Program-made: the position numbers and the translations under genes
Source of the DNA: GWF2-43-63 sp035390965
GTDB lineage: Bacteria; Bacteroidota; Bacteroidia; Bacteroidales; DTU049
Length of the DNA stretch: 35,401 bases
Assembly: GCA_035390965.1 (NCBI GenBank)
Contig: DAOPKE010000020.1
Location: 1 to 35,401, forward strand
Direction: 5' to 3'
Shown here: positions 8,416 through 16,707 of the stretch, piece after piece
Layout of the letters: the number at the start of each line of letters is the position of its first letter
Position numbering within the stretch: the stretch's first letter is position 1
The notes under the pieces: model-generated
What the model saw: the letters and a program-made list of their open reading frames with translations, nothing else
The model's database searches: none
Told to the model about the DNA's origin: nothing

Positions 8416-9184
8416 TCTTTTTCGGTCCGTAGAGTCGGACAATCAGATGCTGATAAATTATTAATGCGGCAAAAAGAACAATGCCCGCAAGCGCAATGAT
8501 ATCGCCGTAAACGATGAATCCGAAATGAAACATCAGCATGATTGAAACAGCATGAAACACGGCGGCAAGCAGCAATGAGCGCTTATATCCCAGTGTTGCA
8601 GGAATGGAATGCAGCTTTTCCTGCCGGTCGAATTCCATATCCTGCAGTGCGTAAATGATGTCGAATCCTGCGGTCCAGAGCATCACGCCAAAGCACAGAA
8701 ACAAAAGACCGGGATCGAAAGTTCCGGTGACTGCAATGAAAGTGGCTGCCGGCGCTATTCCCAGCCCCATGCCCAGAACAAGATGTGCCAGCGCTGTGAA
8801 TCTTTTTGTGTAACTGTAACCAAGTATAATCAGCAATGCTACCGGGCTGAGCCACAAACACAAATCATTGATAAGTGCTGCAAGCAGAACAAACACAGCA
8901 GATGAAACAATGGTGAGCATCAGTGCTTGCGTGGGTTTTATAATGCCTGCCGGAATCTCCCGGTTTTGTGTGCGCGGATTTTTTGCATCCATCCGGTGAT
9001 CGGCCCAGCGGTTGAACGACATGGCAGCTGTGCGTGCAGCGACCAATGCAAGCAGGATCCAGAGCGCTATGAGCCAGGTTGGCAATTCGTAGCCGGATTC
9101 CGTTGCAAAGAGAAATCCGATCAGCGCAAAAGGAAGGCTGAAAATGGTGTGCGAGAATTTTATCAGTCTTAGATACCGGATCAT
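8333..9184 (-). CDS. ubiA: UbiA-family polyprenyltransferase (ubiA-like/MqnP-like)
   Basis: 283 aa, inner-membrane, about eight helices. The first Asp-rich motif is NRWADHRMDAKNPRT (Asn58, Asp62, Asp66) and the second is DIIYALQDMEFDR (Asp175, Asp182, Asp186); together they bind Mg2+ and prenyl diphosphate. The form of both motifs fits the UbiA-like subgroup that includes MqnP of the futalosine menaquinone pathway, so the acceptor may be a menaquinone precursor rather than 4-hydroxybenzoate. The ATG at 9184 overlaps the lnt stop as ATGA and gives the normal N-terminus MIRYLRLIKFSHTIFSLPFA. A 73-residue upstream extension of the frame lies inside lnt and is rejected. The last ~26 codons are duplicated in nhaP2. 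Confidence 0.88.
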   Translation of the reverse strand: MIRYLRLIKFSHTIFSLPFALIGFLFATESGYELPTWLIALWILLALVAARTAAMSFNRWADHRMDAKNPRTQNREIPAGIIKPTQALMLTIVSSAVFVLLAALINDLCLWLSPVALLIILGYSYTKRFTALAHLVLGMGLGIAPAATFIAVTGTFDPGLLFLCFGVMLWTAGFDIIYALQDMEFDRQEKLHSIPATLGYKRSLLLAAVFHAVSIMLMFHFGFIVYGDIIALAGIVLFAALIIYQHLIVRLYGPKKINLAFGTMNGVASLVFGAAYLLEFVLR

Positions 9185-10821
9185 CTCAAGTGCGTTTTTC
9201 GGCGACTGATGCGGTTTGCAGTGTAAAGCAGCAATGAAATCAGCAGCAGTAACCCTGATACTATGGTCATGCCGCGTCCGATATAATCTCCGTTTTTGGC
9301 ATAAAAAGTAATGACATCGTTTGCATTGACGGTGTTTCTGATCACATCGCGGGTCCAGTATTCTGTGCGCTGAATGACATCGCCGCGCTGATTGATGAAG
9401 CACGAAATGCCCGTGTTGGCCGCACGCGCAATGGATCTCCGGGTTTCAACCGCTCTGAGTCTTGAATACACAAAATGCTGACGGTGGCCTCCGGTATTTT
9501 TCCACCAGCCGTCGTTGGTTAGAATAAAAATAATTTGAGCGCCATTGGAAACAAATTCAGTTACGAATTCTCCATAAACGCTTTCATAGCAAATAACAGC
9601 ACTGACTGGCACCACGCCTTTTGTGTAAACGGTTCTGTCTTTGCTTTTTCCAAGAGTCCCGATGGTGCCTCCCAGATCGATGGCTAGTTTCTCAATCGGT
9701 TTTATCAGATGTACGAATGGCATTTGTTCAACACCGGCCACCAGCTTGCTTTTGTGATATGTAACCGGAACGCCGAGCGAATCCATAAATAATGCGGTGT
9801 TGTATGCTTCGTAATACATTTGGCTATTGTATCGTCTTGCAGCTGCTGTAAGTGGCTCATTGGGCTTCAGCATGCGAAAAGTTCCTGCGCCTGAAATGAA
9901 ATGTGATTCTGGCGAATAGTGAACCAGAAACTCCTTTATTTTCATTATGCTGAGCGAGTAATGGAATTCATCCTCAAACATACCTTCCTGTAATACGCTT
10001 TCTGGTGCAACAATGAAATCGACACTCGAATCTACCATGCTTTTGCTTTGCTGCGTGAATAGGCGATCCATCACTTCAGGTACTTTCAGCGTGTATTCTT
10101 CGGTATAGGGATTCAGATTGGGTTGCAATAAAACGATGTCAACCGGATTTGATTTTTCCTCGTAAGTGTAATATCGCCAGAAAGACCACGCAGAGGGGAG
10201 GACAAATATTAATAATACTGAAACAATGAGCGTATTTCTGCCGCGCGCACAGATTTTCTTTTTAAAAAGACACGGGGCAATCAGAAGAAAAAGCAATATG
10301 TTTATAACCCAGATCCAGAGCGAACCTCCGTGTACTCCTGTAATTTCATACCATTGAACCCAGGACACACGCGAAGCGAAAACATTTCCAAGTGTAAGCC
10401 ACGTCCACGACAAATCCCAGTCCTGATGCAGGAATTCAAATGCAATCCATAAAACAGGCAATATGGCAATTCCGACAATCTGGTTTTTAAGTTGCAGACG
10501 GATAAATGCTGAGAACTGTACCACGAGCGCCATCAGGAGACTGTTTACAAGGATGGCGAATAACGCACCGACTTCGGTGGAATTCCAGATCCAGTAAGTA
10601 GTGGCAGCGTTCCATAAAACAAAAGTGATGTAACTGTAGCGGAAAGTGGCCATTAGTCTGAATCTGTCAGGATTCTGCCGGATTTGTTCAATAACCATCA
10701 GCAATGGAATCAGGGCAATAAAAATCAGAAACGGAAATCCCCGCAGCGGCCATGCAAGGCTCAATAGTAGCGCTGACAAAAAACTGAGAAGAATCAGATG
10801 TTTTTTCTTCAGATCCTGCAT
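9181..10821 (-). CDS. lnt: apolipoprotein N-acyltransferase
   Basis: 546 aa. An N-terminal bundle of membrane helices (residues ~10-215) precedes a periplasmic nitrilase-type domain (~226-500) and one C-terminal helix. The catalytic triad is visible: Glu274 in VAPESVLQEG, Lys357 in YHKSKLVAGVE, and Cys411 in ICYESVYGEF. The enzyme transfers an acyl chain from phospholipid to the N-terminal Cys of lipoproteins, the last step of their maturation. The loop after Lys357 reads LVAGVEQMPF instead of the proteobacterial LVPFGE form, keeping the Glu (365). It overlaps the prenyltransferase gene by 4 bp, suggesting translational coupling, and is divergent from lysS. Confidence 0.93.
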   Translation of the reverse strand: MQDLKKKHLILLSFLSALLLSLAWPLRGFPFLIFIALIPLLMVIEQIRQNPDRFRLMATFRYSYITFVLWNAATTYWIWNSTEVGALFAILVNSLLMALVVQFSAFIRLQLKNQIVGIAILPVLWIAFEFLHQDWDLSWTWLTLGNVFASRVSWVQWYEITGVHGGSLWIWVINILLFLLIAPCLFKKKICARGRNTLIVSVLLIFVLPSAWSFWRYYTYEEKSNPVDIVLLQPNLNPYTEEYTLKVPEVMDRLFTQQSKSMVDSSVDFIVAPESVLQEGMFEDEFHYSLSIMKIKEFLVHYSPESHFISGAGTFRMLKPNEPLTAAARRYNSQMYYEAYNTALFMDSLGVPVTYHKSKLVAGVEQMPFVHLIKPIEKLAIDLGGTIGTLGKSKDRTVYTKGVVPVSAVICYESVYGEFVTEFVSNGAQIIFILTNDGWWKNTGGHRQHFVYSRLRAVETRRSIARAANTGISCFINQRGDVIQRTEYWTRDVIRNTVNANDVITFYAKNGDYIGRGMTIVSGLLLLISLLLYTANRISRRKTHLR

Positions 10822-10865
10822 ATTCTTTTTTTTGCGAAGTTACAAAATTGATGACTAATCACGTT

Positions 10866-10895
10866 TTGTCCAACCAATCATTCCTTGTATCTTTG
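10866..10895 (+). promoter_or_regulatory. lysS promoter (TTG-N19-TATCTTTG)
   Basis: TTG at 10866-10868 and TATCTTTG at 10888-10895 with exactly 19 bp between them. This is the consensus layout for the Bacteroidetes primary sigma factor. The expected transcript starts near 10901, about 13 nt before the ATG at 10914, which excludes the longer frame starting at 10848. Confidence 0.8.
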
Positions 10896-10913
10896 CAAAA
10901 AAAATTCAGACTT

Positions 10914-12632
10914 ATGCCCGAATTATCCGAACAGGAAATCCTGCGCCGCGAAGCGCTGACCCAATTACATGAACTTGGCATTGATCCTTACCCAGCAGCA
11001 TTGTATCCCGTTACCGCTTACTCAGGTGAAATATTGAATGAATTTGAATCCAATCCTGATAAGTTTAAGGAGATTTGCATTGCCGGGCGTATCATGACGC
11101 GCCGTATCATGGGTGCTGCCTCGTTTGCAGAGATTCAGGATGTGCAGGGACGTATTCAGGTGTATTTCAAACGCGATGATTTGTGCCCGGGCGAAGACAA
11201 GACTTTGTATAATACCGTTTTTAAAAAACTGCTCGATATTGGCGATATCATTGGTGTTAAGGGATTTGCTTTTATAACACAGACCGGTGAAATTTCGGTT
11301 CATGCGCAGTCATTCACATTGCTAAGCAAATCGGTGAAACCACTTCCCATTGTCAAGGAAAAAGATGATAAGATTTACGATGCATTCACCGATCCGGAAC
11401 AGCGCTACCGCAACCGTTCGCTTGATCTGATCGTCAATCCGCAGGTACGTGATACTTTTGTGAAGCGTTCGATGCTCACCAATTCCATGCGTGAATTTCT
11501 TACAGCTAAAGGATATCTCGAAGTTGAAACACCTATTCTGCAACCCATTTACGGAGGTGCAGCTGCGCGGCCTTTTACAACTTTTCACAATACACACCAA
11601 CAGACTCTTTATCTCCGGATTGCTGATGAATTATATCTGAAACGTTTGATTGTAGGCGGCTTTGACGGAGTTTTTGAATTCGCGAAGGACTTCCGTAACG
11701 AAGGGATGGACCGATTCCATAATCCTGAATTCACGCAGATGGAGCTCTATGTAGCGTATAAGGATTACAACTGGATGGCTGAACTGGTGGAGGAAATGGT
11801 GGAGAAAATTGCCATTGACCTCACAGGTTCTACCATTGTGAAAGTCGGAGAAAATGAAATCAATTTCAAACGCCCATGGAAGCGGCTCACAATGTTCGAA
11901 GCCATTCATGAATATACCGGCATCGATATTTCTGAGATGGATGAGGCTGCTTTGCGCGAGACCGCATGCAAGCTTAATATTCAGACCGATCCTTCGATGG
12001 GAAAAGGTAAACTGATTGATGAGATTTTTGGTGAAACCTGCGAAGGCAAGCTGATACAGCCGACTTTCATCATGGATTATCCGGTTGAGATGTCACCGCT
12101 GGCAAAGAAACACCGCAGCAAACCCGGACTGGTTGAGCGTTTCGAAGCTATCGTGAATGGTAAAGAAATCTGTAATGCCTACAGCGAGCTCAACGATCCG
12201 ATTGACCAGCGCAAGCGCTTTGAAGAACAACTCGAATTGGGCAAGCGCGGTGATGAAGAAGCCATGATGCTTGACGAAGATTTTCTGAGTGCCATTGAAC
12301 TGGGAATGCCGCCTACCGCCGGACTTGGAATAGGTATCGACCGTCTGACTATGATCATGACCAACAGTCCTTCGATTCAGGATGTATTGTTTTTCCCTCA
12401 GATGAGACCGGAAAAAAAGAAAGAGGTATTCACACCCGAACAATTGATTGAAGCTGGTGTTCATGCCGACTGGGCTCCGGTGCTGATTAAAATGAACATC
12501 AATTCAGTGGAGGATTTGAAAAATGCAAATCCGAACAAGCTGTTCAATGATCTGGGCGGAATGCGCAAAAAGCTGAAACTGGAAATTGCCATGCCCACAC
12601 TGGATGATGTGAAGCGCTGGTGCGGTCAGTAA
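10914..12632 (+). CDS. lysS: lysine--tRNA ligase, class II
   Basis: 572 aa. An N-terminal OB-fold anticodon-binding domain (GRIMTRRIMGAASFAEIQD region) is followed by the class II catalytic core: motif 2 is FRNEGMDRFHNPEFTQME and motif 3 is GLGIGIDRL at about residues 470-478. It charges tRNA-Lys in the cytosol. After the usual end of the core (~residue 499) there is a further ~73-residue basic, helical extension, ending in DDVKRWCGQ. Bacteroidetes LysRS proteins commonly have such a tail. The ATG at 10914 was chosen over 10848 because the promoter lies between them. Confidence 0.95.
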   Translation: MPELSEQEILRREALTQLHELGIDPYPAALYPVTAYSGEILNEFESNPDKFKEICIAGRIMTRRIMGAASFAEIQDVQGRIQVYFKRDDLCPGEDKTLYNTVFKKLLDIGDIIGVKGFAFITQTGEISVHAQSFTLLSKSVKPLPIVKEKDDKIYDAFTDPEQRYRNRSLDLIVNPQVRDTFVKRSMLTNSMREFLTAKGYLEVETPILQPIYGGAAARPFTTFHNTHQQTLYLRIADELYLKRLIVGGFDGVFEFAKDFRNEGMDRFHNPEFTQMELYVAYKDYNWMAELVEEMVEKIAIDLTGSTIVKVGENEINFKRPWKRLTMFEAIHEYTGIDISEMDEAALRETACKLNIQTDPSMGKGKLIDEIFGETCEGKLIQPTFIMDYPVEMSPLAKKHRSKPGLVERFEAIVNGKEICNAYSELNDPIDQRKRFEEQLELGKRGDEEAMMLDEDFLSAIELGMPPTAGLGIGIDRLTMIMTNSPSIQDVLFFPQMRPEKKKEVFTPEQLIEAGVHADWAPVLIKMNINSVEDLKNANPNKLFNDLGGMRKKLKLEIAMPTLDDVKRWCGQ

Positions 12633-12638
12633 CACGCA

Positions 12639-12685
12639 GCTGTGCGAAGTATAAACTTCGCACAGCGCTACTAACTTCGCACAGC
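12639..12685. repeat. GCTGTGCGAAGT inverted-repeat element after lysS
   Basis: GCTGTGCGAAGT (12639-12650) and its exact complement (12655-12666) form a perfect 12-bp stem with an ATAA loop 6 nt after the lysS stop. A second copy of the right arm follows at 12674-12685. No T-run follows, so intrinsic termination is doubtful. The same word occurs three times at 22272-22325. Confidence 0.8.
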
Positions 12686-12721
12686 GCTGCCAACTTTGTA
12701 AAGCGATTAAATTCTTTTGCT

Positions 12722-13255
12722 ATGAGCATAGGTAAACAAGCTGTTTTGGTCATAATGGTTTTATTGCTGGCCGTATGCGCTTCGGCACAGGATAAGGTGC
12801 GTGAAGGCGAGGTCCGGAGCGATACGGTTGTATCATTGCTGCAGGTGATTGATGATCCGGTTTCGGTTGTTTTATTCAGAAATGACAGTTATGTGATATC
12901 TGCTTCTTTCACGCAATTCAGGACGAATCTGTCTGAATGGATCAGTAATAATCCAGGCATTCCGGGCGATGAAAAATTGCTGGAACTTGTTGATAAGGCC
13001 GCCATCAGTGGAAAAGTGATTGATGCCGCTCAGATAGCAGAGAAGAGCAGTCTTGTACTCAGACTGAAATACAGAATGGCTGATTTATTGCAACAGGGCC
13101 AATGTATGATTTATGATAAAAAGAAATATGGTCCGGTTGCCAATGTTACTGTACAGAAATATGTGTATGATTGTGGTCCTCTGTGCGGTGAAAGCGGCCG
13201 AAGATTTTTGATCGGGACTACTTTGATTTTTGAAGTTATTGACTGGATCAGATAA
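12722..13255 (+). CDS. small exported protein of unknown function
   Basis: 177 aa from the ATG at 12722. A signal peptide (hydrophobic core VLVIMVLLLAVCASAQ) predicts export by Sec. The mature part is mixed alpha/beta. Near the C-terminus come four Cys, one in GQCMIYDKKK and three in the cluster YDCGPLCGESGRR (two) and upstream context, followed by a hydrophobic strand GTTLIFEVIDWIR at the end. No family is recognised. An in-frame start at 12620 is rejected because it would overlap the lysS coding region and hide the signal peptide. The gene is convergent with the next one. Confidence 0.7.
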   Translation: MSIGKQAVLVIMVLLLAVCASAQDKVREGEVRSDTVVSLLQVIDDPVSVVLFRNDSYVISASFTQFRTNLSEWISNNPGIPGDEKLLELVDKAAISGKVIDAAQIAEKSSLVLRLKYRMADLLQQGQCMIYDKKKYGPVANVTVQKYVYDCGPLCGESGRRFLIGTTLIFEVIDWIR

Positions 13256-13295
13256 AAAAATTGCACGGAATTAAAAAAACCCCGCACAATTTTTA
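13255..13295. terminator. possible bidirectional terminator
   Basis: AAAAATTG (13256-13263) pairs with CAATTTTT (13287-13294) and CGG with CCG inside, separated by a 2x2 mismatch. The A-run on one side and T-run on the other suit termination of both convergent genes, although the stem is weak. Confidence 0.45.
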
Positions 13296-13322
13296 TAAGC
13301 GCTATTCGTATTAATTGGGCTA

Positions 13323-13694
13323 TTATTGCATTGATTGGCTGGTTGACCAATAAATGAGAGCTGTATTAATCAGAATCCAAACAATATTGGCGAGAAATGA
13401 TTTTCCCCAGGAGCATTTCCAGATCATTTTTCCAACAGTAATATACACAATTGCTGAAAGAACAAGTGCAAATAGACTGAGCATTGTGAGTCCAAGTTCT
13501 GCCAATTGTTTGTCGAAAACAAGTAAGACAAGATATACAACTGCACTTGAGATGAGGCAGATGAGTGCGGAGTTGAGATACTTTGCTGTTTCAATTTTTG
13601 CCAGTCCGCGGGCTAGTCCCCAGAGAATGAGTCCGCCAATTGCTGCGCTCACAAGGAGCATAATAATGAAAGTGGTAATGATTGCGCCTTCCAT
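13323..13694 (-). CDS. small four-helix membrane protein, unknown function
   Basis: 123 aa from the ATG at 13694 (MEGAIITTFIIMLLVS). Four hydrophobic segments cover most of the chain (about residues 5-28, 40-58, 66-90 and 100-116), with short basic loops such as GKMIWKCSWGKSF. No conserved motif is recognised; it resembles generic small inner-membrane proteins of Bacteroidetes. An 18-residue upstream extension of the frame is unlikely: it is polar, and an A/T homopolymer lies just before the ATG. The gene is convergent with the exported protein gene before it and lies alone, with ~225 bp on its 5' side holding no gene. Confidence 0.65.
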   Translation of the reverse strand: MEGAIITTFIIMLLVSAAIGGLILWGLARGLAKIETAKYLNSALICLISSAVVYLVLLVFDKQLAELGLTMLSLFALVLSAIVYITVGKMIWKCSWGKSFLANIVWILINTALIYWSTSQSMQ

Positions 13695-13920
13695 AGTTTT
13701 TTTTTTTAATATCCTACTCGTTTGGCTTTTCGGATTACGCCCTGACAAATGTTTCTGTCAGAAAAGTGTTTATTAAGTTCAAAATTATATTTTATTAGAT
13801 TAATTCCTTCAGTAGATATGTTATATTAATGTAAAAATGAATAGTTATCAACAAAATAGTTCATTTGATTCACAATTTGCAATGCGATCAATCTGGTTTT
13901 GACAATTTTTCCGGAAGGTT

Positions 13921-14541
13921 TTATTGAAGCGATATGATATCGGTGCCCGGCTTGAGATACCAGCTTCGGATGCCCAGTTTTTCTGCTGCATCGGTATTGA
14001 TGGATGTATCATCAATGAAAAGTGTCTCATTTGCATGGAGTCCGTTTTCATTCAGAATGAGATTGAAAAAACGATCTTCGGGTTTACGCATGCCAACCAG
14101 AAATGAATAATAAGCTTTTTCGAAGAGTGCGTCAAGTCCGCTGATACCATAGGTTTTGCGAATAATTTCCTGATACTCTTTGTAATGAATAATATTTGTA
14201 TTGCTCATTAAAAAAAGACGGTATTTTTTGCCAAGTTCTTTGAGCAATTCAAAACGATGGCGCGGCAAATCAAACAGCATGGCATTCCATGCATCGATGA
14301 TCTGTTGCTGTGTAACAGAGGCCGGAAATAATTCAGATGCTTTATTGAGAAATTCTTTTTCATCAATTTCTCCTCGGTCAAATAAATCAAAAAAACCTAT
14401 CTGGTGATACTGCCCGAATGTCTGATCAATATTTTTAAGGCCAAGCTTTACAAATTCGCGTTGGGTAATTGTAAAATCAACATCGAGAATCACGCCCCCA
14501 AGATCAAAAATGATGTTTTTAATTCCGTTCAGATTGCTCAT
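13921..14541 (-). CDS. HAD-superfamily phosphatase, YihX-like
   Basis: 206 aa. HAD motif I is IIFDLGGVILDVD with nucleophile Asp13; the usual second Asp is replaced by Gly, as in YihX-type proteins. Motif II is FLMSNTN, motif III is GMRKPEDRFF, and motif IV is LFIDDTSIN. An alpha-helical cap lies at residues ~20-90. Overall similarity is to E. coli YihX (alpha-glucose-1-phosphate phosphatase), but the substrate cannot be read from sequence. The start codon lies 23 nt inside the 3' end of ispG, so the two are translated from one message. Confidence 0.85.
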   Translation of the reverse strand: MSNLNGIKNIIFDLGGVILDVDFTITQREFVKLGLKNIDQTFGQYHQIGFFDLFDRGEIDEKEFLNKASELFPASVTQQQIIDAWNAMLFDLPRHRFELLKELGKKYRLFLMSNTNIIHYKEYQEIIRKTYGISGLDALFEKAYYSFLVGMRKPEDRFFNLILNENGLHANETLFIDDTSINTDAAEKLGIRSWYLKPGTDIISLQ

Positions 14542-16048
14542 TTTCTGCTACAATTTTTTTCAGTTCTTTCAGTACATCGTTTTGATGTATGTTTTTCAGA
14601 AATGGTTTTCCATTGACCCAGATGTCCACATGATTGGGTTTTGACCCAAGAATGCCGTACTTCGCTCCGGCCATTTCACCGGGACCGTTTACAATGCATC
14701 CCATGACGGCAAAATGTACGCCTTTTAAATGCGCAAAAGTTTCTTTTACTTGTCTTAAAACATTTTCGATGTCATAGGTTGTTCTTCCGCATGAAGGACA
14801 GGATGTAAAGCTGGCTTTTGATATTCTTCGGTTCGTAACTTGCAATAAATCAATTGCGTGGTCGTAGTGCTTGCTTGTTCCGGTTGAAGCATTGATATTG
14901 ATTGCATTGCCACAGCCATCTGCAAGAATGGATCCGGCAACCATTGAAAATGTGCTTATCGTACAGTCTCCGGGGTTCCATTGAAGCAATAATTCTTCGT
15001 TTGGGTGAGTTAAGTATTGCTTTCGCAAAAAATTGATGTTTATGTTTGAACTTTGAAAGACAGTAGCTGTATTGACGATGGGTTTAATCTGAGAATTTGT
15101 TTCCGTATTATTCAGATAGTGTTCAAAGGGATTTGCAAGTGCAAAGAATTTTTCCGTTGTTTTTTTGTCTGTCTGATTTTGACTTGCCGTTTCGATGATT
15201 TCCTTAGCCACAGGAATCTCATTTTCGGGTATCTCGGTTAGCGAAACCCTTATGGTATCACCAATTCCATCCATTAGCAGGGACCCGATTCCGGCAGCCG
15301 ATTTCATTCGGCCGTCTTCGCCTTCACCTGCTTCGGTTACTCCGAGATGAATGGGGTAGTCAAAGCCGAGTTCAATGGATCGTTGCGCCAGAAGCCGGTT
15401 TGCGTGAATCATGGTTTTCACATCGCTGGCTTTAATTGAAATTACCAGGTTGTGAAAATGTTCATCATGAAACAACTGAATGAATTCCAGTGCCGATTCA
15501 ACCATACCTTGTGTTGTATTTCCATAGCGATCTATGACTCTGCGGTTGAGCGATCCACCGTTGATTCCTATTCGCACAGCCGTTCCGTATTGGCGGCAAA
15601 CCTGAATCAGCGGTAAAACTGTTTCTTTTATTTCATTCAGTTCCTGTTGATATTCAGATTCGGAATACTGTAGTTTTTTGGGGAATAAATCGACAAAATT
15701 GCCTGGATTGATGCGGATTTTTTCAACTCGGCGTGCGGCTTCAACAGCTATTTCGGGGTTGAAATGAATGTCGGCAGCCAATGGTTTTTTATACCCGGAA
15801 GAAGACAGTTGCAAGCGAATATCGGATAAATTTTTTGCTTCGGCAATATTGCGGGCAGTCATTCTAACAAGTTCTGCGCCGGCATCAAAAATGCGTTTGC
15901 ATTGTTCAACTGTCGCTTTAACATCGCAGGTGGGTGTATTTGTCATTGATTGAATGCGAACCGGATTGCCGCCTCCAAAACTGGTTTCTCCAACCAATAC
16001 TTCGCGGGATTTAAAACAAAACCATGAATTTTCCATTGAGGATTTCAT
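14519..16048 (-). CDS. ispG: 4-hydroxy-3-methylbut-2-enyl diphosphate synthase
   Basis: 509 aa. The N-terminal TIM barrel starts with RIQSMTNTPT and contains KIRINPGN. The C-terminal [4Fe-4S] domain has Cys417 and Cys420 (SCPSCGRTTYD) and Cys451 plus Glu458 (GCIVNGPGE). It performs the penultimate step of the MEP isoprenoid pathway, reducing MEcPP to HMBPP. Proteobacterial IspG has ~370 aa, whereas Bacteroidetes and plant enzymes carry an extra domain and exceed ~600 aa. This one is intermediate: the region between the barrel and the Fe-S domain (~residues 280-415) is shorter than a full insert. The ATG at 16048 is used; an ATG at 16036 is possible because a -7 box lies only 4 nt before 16048. 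Confidence 0.93.
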   Translation of the reverse strand: MKSSMENSWFCFKSREVLVGETSFGGGNPVRIQSMTNTPTCDVKATVEQCKRIFDAGAELVRMTARNIAEAKNLSDIRLQLSSSGYKKPLAADIHFNPEIAVEAARRVEKIRINPGNFVDLFPKKLQYSESEYQQELNEIKETVLPLIQVCRQYGTAVRIGINGGSLNRRVIDRYGNTTQGMVESALEFIQLFHDEHFHNLVISIKASDVKTMIHANRLLAQRSIELGFDYPIHLGVTEAGEGEDGRMKSAAGIGSLLMDGIGDTIRVSLTEIPENEIPVAKEIIETASQNQTDKKTTEKFFALANPFEHYLNNTETNSQIKPIVNTATVFQSSNININFLRKQYLTHPNEELLLQWNPGDCTISTFSMVAGSILADGCGNAININASTGTSKHYDHAIDLLQVTNRRISKASFTSCPSCGRTTYDIENVLRQVKETFAHLKGVHFAVMGCIVNGPGEMAGAKYGILGSKPNHVDIWVNGKPFLKNIHQNDVLKELKKIVAENEQSERN

Positions 16049-16052
16049 GGTT

Positions 16053-16060
16053 CAAAATTA
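16053..16060 (-). promoter_or_regulatory. -7 promoter box of ispG
   Basis: Minus-strand TAATTTTG lies only 4 nt before the first ATG. If used, the message would be leaderless at 16048 or start translation at the second ATG (16036). Confidence 0.4.
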
Positions 16061-16083
16061 GATAAAAAAACCGAAAGGATTAA

Positions 16084-16557
16084 CTATTCTTTGATTTCAA
16101 GGTTGTCGAGTTTTTCTTTTGAAAGTGCCTCATCATCGTTGATGATGGAGTTGAATTCCGACGCTTCGGCTTCGGCATCGAGCTCCGAATTGTCCGGTTG
16201 CGGACCTTCAGGTATTTCATCGGATTCAGGTTCAAATCCAGCAGGGTATCTGCCGCTGTTTGCTTCCAGTTGCAGCCGGGCAAATTCACGGGCTCGGCGT
16301 GATTGGTGAATGGCTCTCATGTATTTTCCTTCGAGAAACAGCATAATGGCTATATTCTGATGGACAACTGCTTTTTTCAGATTGCCGGTGAAAACCTGAT
16401 TGGCAATGGTGGATTTATGGGCTGCATAAATGACAATGGCTGACCGGTTGACGACTTTTTTTGCTTTTTCTTTCATTACTGGCTGTGCCTGAACGGATGC
16501 ACCCATGAATAAAAAAACGAATGAAAAAATGACCGGTATTAATGCAATGCGTTTCAT
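16084..16557 (-). CDS. small exported protein with acidic tail, unknown function
   Basis: 157 aa. A clear signal peptide (IPVIFSFVFLFMGASVQAQ) is followed by a basic helical part (residues ~27-100: KEKAKKVVNR, MRAIHQSRRAREFARLQLE) and a strongly acidic, probably disordered C-terminal tail rich in Glu, Asp and Ser. No family is recognised. It lies 35 bp upstream of ispG on the same strand but a -7 box lies in the gap, so the two may be separately transcribed. The charge split suggests a periplasmic or surface binding partner, but this is speculation. Confidence 0.65.
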   Translation of the reverse strand: MKRIALIPVIFSFVFLFMGASVQAQPVMKEKAKKVVNRSAIVIYAAHKSTIANQVFTGNLKKAVVHQNIAIMLFLEGKYMRAIHQSRRAREFARLQLEANSGRYPAGFEPESDEIPEGPQPDNSELDAEAEASEFNSIINDDEALSKEKLDNLEIKE

Positions 16558-16707
16558 TGGTTTGAAATTTTCTGCAAGATAGTACTTTTTTTGAAAAACC
16601 GGTTGTCATCAAATTTTATACCAGTGAGTAAAATCTATTGAAGAATTTGAAACAATCCGAAAGGTTATTACACAATTATTTTATATTTTAGCACTTTGTA
16701 TCAGCCG

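Noticed and set aside
9185..9403. 73-residue N-terminal extension of the prenyltransferase
   Set aside because: It lies inside lnt in another frame, is rich in His, Arg and Cys, and the ATG at 9184 gives the normal family start.
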